A stretch of DNA of 64,000 nt from Alphaproteobacteria bacterium (lineage in GTDB: Bacteria; Pseudomonadota; Alphaproteobacteria; Rickettsiales; UBA1997): the NCBI GenBank assembly GCA_021151765.1, contig JAGKWR010000001.1:127201-191200 (forward strand). Reading direction: 5' to 3'. The translations under genes were made by a program, and so were the position numbers. Of the stretch, positions 51,800 through 60,644 are shown piece after piece. The notes below the pieces were generated by a model. That model saw only the letters and a list, made by a program, of their open reading frames with translations. It did not search any database and had not been told where the DNA came from. Each line of letters starts with the position of its first letter. Position 1 is the stretch's first letter.

Positions 51800-52711
51800 T
51801 TAAGATAATTTTTTGATTAATTCTTGGATGGATTCGATATCAGAAAATTTGATCACAATTTTTCCGCTATTTTTAAAAGTGTTGTAAGAAATTTTGCTTT
51901 CTAAGCCTAATGCTGAAGAAAGTTTATGTTCTAACTCGTTTACATACTCACTATTAATAAATTTAACTTGTGATTCAGTTCTAACAAAAGCTGGGGTAAT
52001 TTGCGCTTTTTCTACTTTCTCATCACGAACTAAGTTTTCAACATCGCGAACGCTTAACGAGTCATTGACAATGCGGCTGGCTAATTTTTCAGGATTATTC
52101 GAATTAATAATAGCACGAGCATGTCCCATGGAAATTAATTTTTGGTCGAGATAATTGCGCACAACTTCTGGTAAAGTTAAAAGTCTTAAAAGATTGGTAA
52201 TATGACTGCGACTTTTACCGAGTCTTTTGGCGATTTGATCTTGCGTGTAAGCAAATTCTTGAATCAATTGTTTGTAGCCTTCAGCTTCTTCGATTAAAGA
52301 AAGATCGCTTCTTTGTACGTTTTCGATGATTGCTAATTCTAAAGCTTCATGATTATTAATTTTTTTAACAATCGCTGGAATATTCTCTAAACCAGCAACT
52401 TGAGAAGCGCGAAATCTTCTTTCTCCTGCAATAATTTCGTAATCTTCTTCCTCACCAGCTTTTCGTAAAACGATTGGTTGAATTAGACCATTTTCACGAA
52501 TTGAGTCGGCTAATTCTTCAATTTCAGTCTGGTTGAAATATCTTCTTGGTTGGTAAACGCCTGCTCTAATTCTATTAAGTGGAACTAGTTTAATAATATC
52601 GACAGAGTCTTTGAATTCACTGGCAATATCTTCTGGTTTTTTTGATTTGCTTTCACCAAGTAAGGCTGACAAACCTTTTCCTAATCTTTTTTCTTGAACT
52701 ATTTCTTTCAT
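51800..52711 (-). CDS. parB: Chromosome partitioning protein ParB
   Basis: ParB binds parS and loads SMC near the origin. The 303-residue product has RLGKGLSALLGE at the start, the CTPase/ParB motif with EIIAGERRFRASQVAGLENIPAIVK (quoted in part: AGERRFRAS), the helix-turn-helix TQDQIAKRLGKSRSHITNLL and a C-terminal dimerisation domain. A clear ribosome binding site, AAGGAG, precedes the ATG. A parS site lies 17 bases upstream of the start codon. Confidence 0.96.
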   Translation of the reverse strand: MKEIVQEKRLGKGLSALLGESKSKKPEDIASEFKDSVDIIKLVPLNRIRAGVYQPRRYFNQTEIEELADSIRENGLIQPIVLRKAGEEEDYEIIAGERRFRASQVAGLENIPAIVKKINNHEALELAIIENVQRSDLSLIEEAEGYKQLIQEFAYTQDQIAKRLGKSRSHITNLLRLLTLPEVVRNYLDQKLISMGHARAIINSNNPEKLASRIVNDSLSVRDVENLVRDEKVEKAQITPAFVRTESQVKFINSEYVNELEHKLSSALGLESKISYNTFKNSGKIVIKFSDIESIQELIKKLS

Positions 52712-52727
52712 TTTTCTCCTTCTTTAG

Positions 52728-52741
52728 GTTTCACGTGAAAC
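52728..52741. other. parS centromere site between parA and parB
   Basis: GTTTCACGTGAAAC is the 14-base core of the near-universal bacterial parS site, a perfect palindrome. It lies in the 50-base parA-parB gap and may also let ParB autoregulate the operon. Confidence 0.92.
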
Positions 52742-52761
52742 TAAGTTAATATTGGAAATTA

Positions 52762-53550
52762 TTATTTGGAATCTTCACGATCTAAAATTTCTTTGGCCAA
52801 TTTTATGTAAGCAACTGAACCAGGGCATTTTGGATCATAAATTATTGCAGGCAATCCATGCGAAGGCGCTTCAGATAATTTAACGTTTCGAGGAATTGTA
52901 TTTTTGTAAACTTTATCTTTTAAGAAACTACGAACATCCATTTCAACTTGTTCGGTTAGTTTGTTGCGACGATCATGCATCGTTAAAATGATACCACTGA
53001 TTTTAAGATGATGATTTAAATTTTCTTTGACCAAATCCAAACTAGTTAGCAAGTGACTCAAGCCTTCGAGTGAAAAAAATTCACATTGCATTGGAATCAA
53101 AATAGAATCAGAAGCAGTTAAAGCATTTATTGTTAACATTCCAAGTGAAGGAGGACAATCAATTAGAATAAAGTCATAATCGTGAATAACTTCTTTCAAA
53201 GCTTTTTTCAAAATAAATTCTCTGCTATCAACTGAAGCCAATTCAATTTCGCAAGCTGACAAATCAACTGTGGAAGTGATGATATTTAAGTTGGGAATTC
53301 GTGTTGGAATTATGGCGCTTTTCAAACTGCACTCACCAATCAAAACTTCGTAAATTGTTTTTTGTCTTTGTGAGGGGCTGATTCCAAAACCGGTGCTTGA
53401 GTTACCTTGAGGATCAAGATCAATTAGTAAAACCTTCTTTTTTGCGGCTGCAAAAGCTGTAGTTAAATTTACGGTTGTAGTGGTTTTTCCAACACCGCCT
53501 TTTTGATTTACAATGGAAAATATTTTAGCTTTTTTGTGCGAATTGGTCAT
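52762..53550 (-). CDS. parA: Chromosome partitioning ATPase ParA
   Basis: The 262-residue Walker-type ATPase has the deviant Walker A KGGVGKTTT (with the signature lysine), DLDPQGNSSTGFG and DCPPSLGMLT, as in chromosomal ParA/Soj. It cooperates with ParB in segregation. Distance between the two genes is 50 bases and holds a parS site. Upstream lies a second parS, and tadA. Confidence 0.96.
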   Translation of the reverse strand: MTNSHKKAKIFSIVNQKGGVGKTTTTVNLTTAFAAAKKKVLLIDLDPQGNSSTGFGISPSQRQKTIYEVLIGECSLKSAIIPTRIPNLNIITSTVDLSACEIELASVDSREFILKKALKEVIHDYDFILIDCPPSLGMLTINALTASDSILIPMQCEFFSLEGLSHLLTSLDLVKENLNHHLKISGIILTMHDRRNKLTEQVEMDVRSFLKDKVYKNTIPRNVKLSEAPSHGLPAIIYDPKCPGSVAYIKLAKEILDREDSK

Positions 53551-53617
53551 GTTTTGACAAGTTTTTTGTTAAACTTTTTAAGAGATGCTCAAGCTAAAAA
53601 GGTTTTTTTGACTGTCA

Positions 53618-53637
53618 ATAGTTTCACGTGAAACTAT
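53618..53637. other. parS centromere site upstream of parA
   Basis: ATAGTTTCACGTGAAACTAT is a perfect 20-base palindrome centred on the parS core. It overlaps the tadA stop codon and lies about 70 bases before the parA start. Two parS sites within 0.9 kb indicate an origin-proximal region, as parS normally clusters near oriC. Confidence 0.92.
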
Positions 53638-54080
53638 GATCTTTTTGACCTAAAAAATTTGACTAACAAATCAGCGGCTTCTGTTTGATTAATTCCAGAG
53701 TAAAGTTCTGGTCGATGATGACAAGATGAGCTATTAAAAATGCGTACGCCATTTTCAACTGCGCCAAATTTCTCGTCAGATGCTGCATAGTAAACCCGAC
53801 GAATTCTGGCTAAAGCAATAGCAGAAGCGCACATTGCACAAGGTTCTAGGGTTACATAAAGATCACAATTATCAAGTCGTGAGGAATTTTTTTTGGTCGC
53901 AGCTAAACGCAAAGCTAAAATTTCGGCGTGAGCCGTTGGATCTTTAAGATGTAAATTATTGTTATGAGCAACTGCAATTATTTCTCCATTTTCAACAATA
54001 ACTGCGCCAACCGGAACTTCATCTTTATCAAAAGCAATTTTGGCCTGATTTAATGCTTCTGCCATAAAATTATTTCTCAT
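53634..54080 (-). CDS. tadA: tRNA-specific adenosine deaminase TadA
   Basis: TadA converts A34 to inosine in tRNA-Arg(ACG). The 148-residue product has the zinc deaminase motifs HAEILALRLA (with the catalytic glutamate) and TLEPCAMCASAI. NNLHLKDPTAHAE matches bacterial TadA well. Its stop overlaps a parS site, and its start overlaps the tatD stop by four bases. Confidence 0.93.
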   Translation of the reverse strand: MRNNFMAEALNQAKIAFDKDEVPVGAVIVENGEIIAVAHNNNLHLKDPTAHAEILALRLAATKKNSSRLDNCDLYVTLEPCAMCASAIALARIRRVYYAASDEKFGAVENGVRIFNSSSCHHRPELYSGINQTEAADLLVKFFRSKRS

Positions 54081-54871
54081 AATTTTTGTGCTCTTTTAAA
54101 AATTGTGAAAAAGTTCTCGGTAGTTTGATGAGTAACTTCTGCGACTGATAAACCTTTTAACTCGGCAATAAAATCAACAACATATTTTGTGAAAGCTGGT
54201 TGATTAGTTTTCCCACGAAAGGGTACTGGTGCTAAATATGGCGAATCAGTTTCCACCAACAAACGATCAAGAGGTAAATATTTCACAATTTCTTGTAATT
54301 GCGTGGCATTTTTAAAAGTTACGATACCTGAAATTGAAATATAGATTCCTAAATCCAAAGCTTTTTCGGCTAATTCTTTTGAACTCGAAAAACAATGAAG
54401 CAGCGCCGGAAAATGATGATTTTTTTGTTCTGATTGTAAAATTTCCATCATATCCAAATCAGCGTCACGACTATGAATTATGATTGGTAAGTCGTTAATC
54501 TGAGAAGCTTTAATATGTTCGATAAAGCTCGATTTTTGCAAAGGAATGGCCGATTTATCGTGATAATAATCCAGCCCAGTTTCGCCAATTCCGATAATTT
54601 TTGGATTTTTTGCGCAGATGTCTAAAATTTCTTCAGCTTTGATATTTGGTTGCTCAGCCACATTGCACGGATGAATGCCAAGTGAAGCATAAATAAAGTC
54701 ATGTTTTTTGGTATAATCTAAGAGCAAATCAATTTCTGTAACGCGAGTACAAATTGTCTGCAGAATTTTGACATTATGGTTCAGCGCATTTTGGATGATT
54801 TCGTCGATGTTTGCTCCTTGTTTTTCGATCAAATCGAGATGGCAATGTGTATCAACTATATAATTTAGCAT
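54077..54871 (-). CDS. TatD-family metal-dependent DNase
   Basis: TatD proteins are Mg-dependent 3'-5' exonucleases. The 264-residue TIM-barrel product begins MLNYIVDTHCHLDL, with metal ligands in THCHL, then IGIGETGLDYYHD, IIHSRDAD, LHCFSSS and LVETDSPYLAPVP. I chose this ATG because the longer frame adds 23 residues that overlap nadD more deeply. It overlaps nadD by 20 bases and tadA by four. Confidence 0.92.
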   Translation of the reverse strand: MLNYIVDTHCHLDLIEKQGANIDEIIQNALNHNVKILQTICTRVTEIDLLLDYTKKHDFIYASLGIHPCNVAEQPNIKAEEILDICAKNPKIIGIGETGLDYYHDKSAIPLQKSSFIEHIKASQINDLPIIIHSRDADLDMMEILQSEQKNHHFPALLHCFSSSKELAEKALDLGIYISISGIVTFKNATQLQEIVKYLPLDRLLVETDSPYLAPVPFRGKTNQPAFTKYVVDFIAELKGLSVAEVTHQTTENFFTIFKRAQKL

Positions 54872-55388
54872 TTTTACGAATTTCGGTTGAAGAAATATTA
54901 AGATTTTGTGTCGGGAAAATTTCGAATTTGGGCAAACCATGTGAATTCGAAATTTTTTTGTAAATCTGAAAAGCTTTGGTTTGACGAATTTTTAGCAAAT
55001 ATTTTTCACGACTGAACACGACAATTGGCAACATTTTGATTAATTTGGTAAAATCATCCCATTGATGAAATTTTCCAAAATTATCAGCACCCATAATCCA
55101 GAAAAATTGGTGATTAGGGAATCTTTTTTGCAATTGATTGACCAATTTTACGGTGCGTATTTCATCAAAGTTTTTAACTAAAATTTTCGGACTTTTATCT
55201 GCAAATTTACGACATTTTTCGATGCGCGTTTCGTAACTTTCATAAATTGCAGGATCTTTGAACGGATTATGAGCAGTCGGAATCCACCAAATTTGGTTTA
55301 GCCCTAGCTTCTTTGTAGCAAGTTTGGAAATATGAAGATGTCCTTGATGCGGCGGGTTGAAACTACCGCCAAATAATCCGACGCGCAT
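54852..55388 (-). CDS. nadD: Nicotinate-nucleotide adenylyltransferase
   Basis: NadD adenylylates nicotinate mononucleotide in NAD synthesis. The 178-residue product starts MRVGLFGGSFNPPHQGHLHI, whose GGSFNPPHxGH is diagnostic, with WWIPTAHNPFK, WIMGADNFGKFHQW and the distal NISSTEIR motif. The ATG overlaps the ubiA stop as TAATG; a longer frame adds 14 residues unlike the family. Confidence 0.93.
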   Translation of the reverse strand: MRVGLFGGSFNPPHQGHLHISKLATKKLGLNQIWWIPTAHNPFKDPAIYESYETRIEKCRKFADKSPKILVKNFDEIRTVKLVNQLQKRFPNHQFFWIMGADNFGKFHQWDDFTKLIKMLPIVVFSREKYLLKIRQTKAFQIYKKISNSHGLPKFEIFPTQNLNISSTEIRKNAKLYS

Positions 55389-56248
55389 TATCCTAAAAAT
55401 ATTGCAATTGCGATCATTAATCCGACCCAAAAATTATCTTTGAAAACTTTCAAGCATTTAGCTGAATCTTTAAAATCACAAAAAGTAATTTTTTGGATCA
55501 GTAAAAAAGATGCAGCAAAACTAATTAGATAAAAATGTATGCTTAATTTTGCGAGTAATCCGGTTAAAATTAGCAAAATAAACATTGCGATGCTGAGGCT
55601 AATTAAAATTATTTTAGGGTTGTTGGCAAATTTGATAGCACTGGATTTTACGCCGATTTTCAAATCATCCTCAATGTCTTGGTAAGCGTAAATTGAGTCA
55701 TAAATTAACGTCCAAATTATCGCTGCTAAATAAAGACAACAAGATGCTAAACTTAGGTGCCCTAAAATTGCTAAATGCGCCATCAAAATTCCGAAATTAA
55801 AGGCAAATCCCAGAAATATTTGTGGAAAATAAGTCACTCTTTTCATCAGAGGATAAATTGTTGCAAGAGCAAGGGCAATAAAGCCGGAAAGAATAGTCGC
55901 AAAGTTGAATTGTAACAAGATTAGTAATCCTAGAAAAAGCAAAAAAGTCAGTAAAATCAAAGCTTCTCTTTTTGAAACTGTGCCGCTGGCGAGTGGTCGA
56001 TTTTTGGTACGAGCAACAGCGCGATCGAAATTTTGATCAAAAATGTCATTAATTACGCAACCAGCAGAGCGCATAATAGTTGATCCCAAAGCAAATAACG
56101 AAATCAAAAATAAAAGCTGGGAAATATCTAAATGTGAGTTTTTTTCAGCTAAAAATACACCAAAAAGACAAGGTAAAAATAGTAAACCAATACCAATAGG
56201 ACGATTGATTCTGGTAAGTTGGATATAGTTTAGGAAGCGTTGAATCAT
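55388..56248 (-). CDS. ubiA: 4-hydroxybenzoate polyprenyltransferase
   Basis: UbiA prenylates 4-hydroxybenzoate in ubiquinone synthesis. The 286-residue polytopic membrane protein has the aspartate-rich motif NDIFDQNFDRAVARTKNRP in its first half and DSIYAYQDIEDD in its second, both binding Mg-prenyl diphosphate. SRPLASG-type wording (RPLASGTVS) is typical. It starts the ubiA-nadD-tatD-tadA minus-strand run. Confidence 0.93.
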   Translation of the reverse strand: MIQRFLNYIQLTRINRPIGIGLLFLPCLFGVFLAEKNSHLDISQLLFLISLFALGSTIMRSAGCVINDIFDQNFDRAVARTKNRPLASGTVSKREALILLTFLLFLGLLILLQFNFATILSGFIALALATIYPLMKRVTYFPQIFLGFAFNFGILMAHLAILGHLSLASCCLYLAAIIWTLIYDSIYAYQDIEDDLKIGVKSSAIKFANNPKIILISLSIAMFILLILTGLLAKLSIHFYLISFAASFLLIQKITFCDFKDSAKCLKVFKDNFWVGLMIAIAIFLG

Positions 56249-56345
56249 TTAATGAAAAACTATTTTTAGGAATGAAGAGAGATAAATGTTTGATTTTTTT
56301 ATCTGCGATTTTAGCATGCGCCGCCTTTAAAATAATCTGCAAAGA

Positions 56346-56395
56346 CGCTACCGCAAATCAAAATTTCTTTAAGTAAATTTTGATTTGCGGTAGCG
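56346..56395. repeat. Perfect 21-bp inverted repeat between ubiA and the carboxylase gene
   Basis: CGCTACCGCAAATCAAAATT(T) at 56346-56366 is the exact reverse complement of 56375-56395, around the 8-base loop CTTTAAGT. No T-run follows on either strand, so it does not look like an intrinsic terminator. It lies between divergent genes, about 75 bases before the carboxylase start. Confidence 0.85.
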
Positions 56396-56469
56396 CCGTA
56401 AAGTATCCTTCGACAACAAGCTTAGATTGGGTTTTAAAGACACTCTCTAGCAAATCAATTTTTTTCCAA

Positions 56470-58494
56470 ATGTTCAAATCGCATAAATTATTGATCGCTA
56501 ACCGTGGCGAAATTGCTTGCCGTATTATCAAAACGTGCCGCAAATTAGGAATCAAAACTGTTGCAGTTTATTCTGATGCTGATGCCAACTCTTTGTTTGT
56601 CCAAATGGCTGATGAAGCTGTAAATATTGGTCACTCGCCATCTTCACAAAGTTACTTGAACGTCGAAAAAATACTCGGCGCTATTAAAAAAACTGGCGCA
56701 ACTTTAGTGCATCCTGGTTACGGATTTTTGTCAGAAAATCGCGCTTTTGCTAACGCTTTAGAAAAAGCTGGCGTTACTTTCGTTGGTCCTTCAGTTCATT
56801 CAATTGAAGCGATGGGCGATAAAATTGAATCGAAAAAAATTGCCCTTGCAGCCAATGTGAGCACAGTTCCTGGTCATATGGGAATTATTAAAGATGCTGA
56901 AGAAGCGGCGCAAATTGCCGAAAAAATTGGTTTCCCAGTTATGGTTAAAGCTTCTGCTGGTGGTGGTGGAAAAGGTATGAGAATTGTATGGAAGTCAGAA
57001 GAAATGGCGGAAGCTTTCTTGTCAGCTTCAAATGAAGCGCGCAACAGCTTTTCGGATGACCGTATTTTTATCGAAAAATTTATCGAAAACCCACGTCATA
57101 TTGAAATTCAAGTTATTGCCGATAAGCACGGAAATACAGTATGTTTGGGTGAAAGAGAATGTTCAATTCAGCGTAATAACCAAAAAGTAATTGAAGAAGC
57201 GCCAAGCTCTTTCGTTGATGAAGTCACTCGTCAAAAAATGTACGAGCAATCAAAAGCTTTGGCTTCAAAAGTTGGATACTTCTCAGCGGGTACAATTGAG
57301 TACATCATGGATAAGAATAAAAATTTCTATTTCCTTGAAATGAACACTCGTTTGCAAGTTGAACATCCAGTCACTGAGTTGATCACTGGCCTTGATTTGG
57401 TTGAGTTGATGATCCGTATTGCTTTGGGTGAGAAATTACCTTTCAAACAAGAAGACATTAAATTGAATGGTTGGGCAATGGAATCTCGTATTTATGCGGA
57501 AGATCCAGCTCGCGGTTTCTTGCCTTCATCTGGTCGTATCAACCTTTACATCGAACCAGAAGAAAATGATCACGTGCGTGTTGATTCTGGTGTTTATGAA
57601 GGCGGCGAAGTGAGCATGTTTTATGATGCTATGATCGCGAAACTTTGTTCATACGGTAAAAATCGCCAAGAAGCGATTGAACACATGCGCCACGCTTTGG
57701 GAGCTTTTGCAATTGGCGGCGTTTCACACAATATCAGCTTTCTGGAAACTATCATGCGTAACGAAAAATTCGTGAGTGGTGATATTTCAACTAGCTTCAT
57801 CAAAAATGAATTCCCTAAAGGTTTCTCCGGAAATGAGCTAGATTCAGAATCGGAAGCTGTTTTCATGATCACTGCTTTGCACGTATTTTTGCGTAACTAC
57901 GAACGTAACGGTAAAATCAGCGGCCAGCTTTATCATCGCGAAAAACAAATTTCTGATCGTTGGGTTGTGGTGGTGGATGAAAAATCTTACCTCGTCAACA
58001 TTTTAGAGCGCGAAAATAACCGCATTAAAGTTGAGTGCGACAAAAAAGAAATCGAATTGGAAACTTCGTGGAACAACGGCGAGAAGCTTTTCCGTGGTAA
58101 AGTTAATGGCCACAATATTGGCGTAAAAATCAGAGAAAATAACAATACGGGAAGCTATTTATTGCAATATTCCGGCTCGGATGTGTTTGTCAGCGTAATG
58201 TCGCCGCGCAATGCTGAGTTGAACAAATTCATGCCAAAAATTCAGAAAAATGCTAAACCGGTAAACTTAACCTCGCCAATCACTGGTAAAATTATTCGCT
58301 TCAAAGTTAAAGAAGGCGACGAAGTGAAAGCTGGTCAAGAATTGGTGGTGATTGAAGCGATGAAAATGGAAAATATTATTCGTACAGATCACGATGTTAA
58401 AATCAGCAAAATCAAGTTTTCAGAAGGCGAAGCTGTTGGTATCGGCCAAGTTGTTATGGACTTCGTAAAAGAAGAAGTTGCTGACAAAAAATAG
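56470..58494 (+). CDS. Acetyl/propionyl-CoA carboxylase alpha subunit (biotin carboxylase plus biotin carrier)
   Basis: The 674-residue product has a biotin carboxylase module starting KLLIANRGEIACRIIKTCRK, with the ATP loop KASAGGGGKGM and FLEMNTRLQVEHPVTE. A BT-like connector (residues 470-590) and a C-terminal biotin carrier with EAMKMEN follow. Domain order and length match propionyl-CoA carboxylase alpha (PccA), though a related acyl-CoA carboxylase is possible. No carboxyltransferase gene pccB is adjacent. ATG 56470 is chosen over a longer frame that would read through the upstream inverted repeat region. The biotin comes from a pathway including bioB at 1.1 kb. Confidence 0.92.
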   Translation: MFKSHKLLIANRGEIACRIIKTCRKLGIKTVAVYSDADANSLFVQMADEAVNIGHSPSSQSYLNVEKILGAIKKTGATLVHPGYGFLSENRAFANALEKAGVTFVGPSVHSIEAMGDKIESKKIALAANVSTVPGHMGIIKDAEEAAQIAEKIGFPVMVKASAGGGGKGMRIVWKSEEMAEAFLSASNEARNSFSDDRIFIEKFIENPRHIEIQVIADKHGNTVCLGERECSIQRNNQKVIEEAPSSFVDEVTRQKMYEQSKALASKVGYFSAGTIEYIMDKNKNFYFLEMNTRLQVEHPVTELITGLDLVELMIRIALGEKLPFKQEDIKLNGWAMESRIYAEDPARGFLPSSGRINLYIEPEENDHVRVDSGVYEGGEVSMFYDAMIAKLCSYGKNRQEAIEHMRHALGAFAIGGVSHNISFLETIMRNEKFVSGDISTSFIKNEFPKGFSGNELDSESEAVFMITALHVFLRNYERNGKISGQLYHREKQISDRWVVVVDEKSYLVNILERENNRIKVECDKKEIELETSWNNGEKLFRGKVNGHNIGVKIRENNNTGSYLLQYSGSDVFVSVMSPRNAELNKFMPKIQKNAKPVNLTSPITGKIIRFKVKEGDEVKAGQELVVIEAMKMENIIRTDHDVKISKIKFSEGEAVGIGQVVMDFVKEEVADKK

Positions 58495-58512
58495 GTCGTA
58501 AAATATCCAAAG

Positions 58513-58563
58513 AAAAACCGTTCATTTAAAGGCAATTTCGGCCAAAAATGAACGGTTTTTTTT
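58513..58563. terminator. Terminator after the carboxylase gene
   Basis: GAAAAACCGTTCATTT and AAATGAACGGTTTTT pair around a loop of about 20 bases, followed by TTTTCG. The convergent ccmB gene ends 15 bases later, so it may act in both directions. Confidence 0.8.
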
Positions 58564-58578
58564 CGTCTAAAATTTGAC

Positions 58579-59229
58579 TTATTCAGCAGCGATTTTAACA
58601 ATTTTTGCTGTAGCGAAAACAGTGATTGAGCCAATAAATACAGCTAACCCAGCCAAAATTTCTAAATTATTATTACTCAAGCCGAGATCACCAATTCCAA
58701 GTAATAAAATCGGAATAATAAGTGGCATTGCAATCACTCCAATCAAAGGTGCGGAGTTATTGGCAATTGATAAACTACCGCAAAATCCGCAAATAAAATT
58801 GATGATTAAAGTTGCAAGAAACACACTTTTTAAAATGCTGTAAATCGTTTCTGTTCCTAAGTCGGCGATATATCCCAAAGGAATGATACTTAGAATTATT
58901 GGCACAGAATTTACCAGCCAATTGGCCAACATTTTTGCTAAAATAAAAATCTCAAAATTATTGAGCGAGTTGATGATTTGCTCGATAGTGCCGTCTTCAA
59001 AATCTTTTTTCAAAAACTCGCTAGTAGAAAAAATCAAAGCAGAGAGAATTGAAAACCAAATTATTGTTATTGAGTAAAATGCCAAAGATGATTGATTTTG
59101 TTGATTCTGCGCCAATAAAAAAAAGACAATTACCGAGATAACAAAAAACAAAAAGTTAGCCAAAATTTTGGTAATTTGACGAGAAGAAAGCAGTAAATCG
59201 TGAAGAAAAATTATCCAAAAAATCTGCAT
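58579..59229 (-). CDS. ccmB: Heme exporter protein CcmB
   Basis: CcmB is the membrane subunit of the CcmABCD complex of cytochrome c maturation. The 216-residue product has six predicted spans, starting FLHDLLLSSRQITKILANFL, with FLKKDFEDGTIEQII and PLIIPILLLGIG as typical CcmB features. ccmA and ccmC are not adjacent. Its start overlaps the manC stop as TAATG. The TlpA-like thiol protein at 37.5 kb could belong to the same pathway. Confidence 0.88.
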   Translation of the reverse strand: MQIFWIIFLHDLLLSSRQITKILANFLFFVISVIVFFLLAQNQQNQSSLAFYSITIIWFSILSALIFSTSEFLKKDFEDGTIEQIINSLNNFEIFILAKMLANWLVNSVPIILSIIPLGYIADLGTETIYSILKSVFLATLIINFICGFCGSLSIANNSAPLIGVIAMPLIIPILLLGIGDLGLSNNNLEILAGLAVFIGSITVFATAKIVKIAAE

Positions 59230-60644
59230 TATCTTCCGTAAATATCGCTGAATCTGATGATGTCGTCTTCGCCCAAGTAATTACCAGTTTGTACTTCGAT
59301 AATTTCGAGCGGAATTATACCTTTATTTTCAAGGCGATGTTTTTTGCCAACTGGAATGTATGTTGATTGATCTTCTGTTAAAACAAACTCTTCAGTACCG
59401 CAAGTTACATGAGCTGTGCCTTTAACGACAACCCAATGCTCGGCGCGATGATTATGCATTTGCAAAGACAAAGAAGCTTTTGGATGAACAGTGATTCTTT
59501 TAACTTTAAAGCGATCAGCTAGATCAATTGTTTCAAAACTGCCCCACGGACGCAGAACTTTCGTGTGTGAATCGCATTCCGATCTTTTGTGTTTTTTCAA
59601 AATTTCAAACATCTCTTTAACATCCTGAGCGTTGTTTTTGTTGGCGATCAAAGTGGCGTCTTTCAAGGAAATAATAATCAAATCTTTAACGCCAATTGTA
59701 GTGACTAAATTGTGACGCGAATTGATGTAACAATCGTTTGTTTTCAAAGTTACTACGTCGCCAATTATGTTATTGCCGTTTTCGTCTTTTGCTGAAATCT
59801 CCGACAAAGCTTGCCAATTTCCAACATCCGACCAACCAACGTTGATCGGCATCACAGCAACTTTTGCCGCTTTTTCCATTACAGCGTAATCAATCGAAAT
59901 ATTTTGACATTTTTCAAAATCTTCGGCGAAAAGACGCACGAAATCTAAATCTCTAACCGATTTGTTGTAAGCGTTGCAACAATTGATGAAAATGTCGTTA
60001 GCTAATTCACGTAAAATTTCCAAATAAACAGAAGCGCGGAACATGAAAATACCGCTATTCCAGAAGTATCCGCCGTCTTTTACAAATTCTTCGGCAACTT
60101 CTTTTTTTGGTTTCTCGATGAATTTTTCGACGGCAAAAATATCGGCAAAATTTTCTAACTTAGCGCTGCGTTTGATATAGCCGTAGCCTGTTTCTGGACA
60201 ATTTGGCACAATACCAAAAGTGATCAAATAACCTTGTGCAGCAGCGTTGCTCGCGGCTTGAACGTTTTTAATAAAATCTGCTTCATCTTTAATCACGTGA
60301 TCGGAAGGCATGACTAAAATCAAATCGTCATTTTGATTTTCGATAGCGTTTAATGCGGCAACAGCAATTGCTGGGGCGGTGTTGCGGCCGATTGGTTCCA
60401 AAATAATTGCTTTTGGTGTGATGTTGATTTTTTGCAACTCTTCTGCAGCGATAAAACGATGTTCGTTATTACAAATTACTAAAGGAGAGTTGAAGAGAAC
60501 AGAGTCTTTTGTGCGTAAAGCGCTTTTTTGAAAAAGCGAATATTCATCAACCAGATTTAAAAATTGTTTAGGATTTAAACTACGTGAAAGTGGCCATAAT
60601 CTTGTGCCAGATCCGCCAGAAAGAATAACCGGAGTGATTTTCAT
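59229..60644 (-). CDS. manC: Mannose-1-phosphate guanylyltransferase/mannose-6-phosphate isomerase
   Basis: The 471-residue product has a nucleotidyltransferase domain with VILSGGSGTRLWPLSR and the PKQFLNL lysine, and YGYIKRS, ending in a C-terminal cupin from about residue 345 (RPWGSFETIDLADRFKVKRI, HRAEHWVVV), the type II isomerase part. It makes GDP-mannose from mannose-1-phosphate for exopolysaccharide or glycan synthesis. Its neighbours are not glycan genes, so the pathway is spread out. Confidence 0.93.
   Translation of the reverse strand: MKITPVILSGGSGTRLWPLSRSLNPKQFLNLVDEYSLFQKSALRTKDSVLFNSPLVICNNEHRFIAAEELQKINITPKAIILEPIGRNTAPAIAVAALNAIENQNDDLILVMPSDHVIKDEADFIKNVQAASNAAAQGYLITFGIVPNCPETGYGYIKRSAKLENFADIFAVEKFIEKPKKEVAEEFVKDGGYFWNSGIFMFRASVYLEILRELANDIFINCCNAYNKSVRDLDFVRLFAEDFEKCQNISIDYAVMEKAAKVAVMPINVGWSDVGNWQALSEISAKDENGNNIIGDVVTLKTNDCYINSRHNLVTTIGVKDLIIISLKDATLIANKNNAQDVKEMFEILKKHKRSECDSHTKVLRPWGSFETIDLADRFKVKRITVHPKASLSLQMHNHRAEHWVVVKGTAHVTCGTEEFVLTEDQSTYIPVGKKHRLENKGIIPLEIIEVQTGNYLGEDDIIRFSDIYGR

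Noticed and set aside
51800..54080. Replication origin with DnaA boxes at parAB
   Set aside because: parS sites are clear, but I found no cluster of TTATCCACA-like boxes in this window; oriC is probably nearby but outside.
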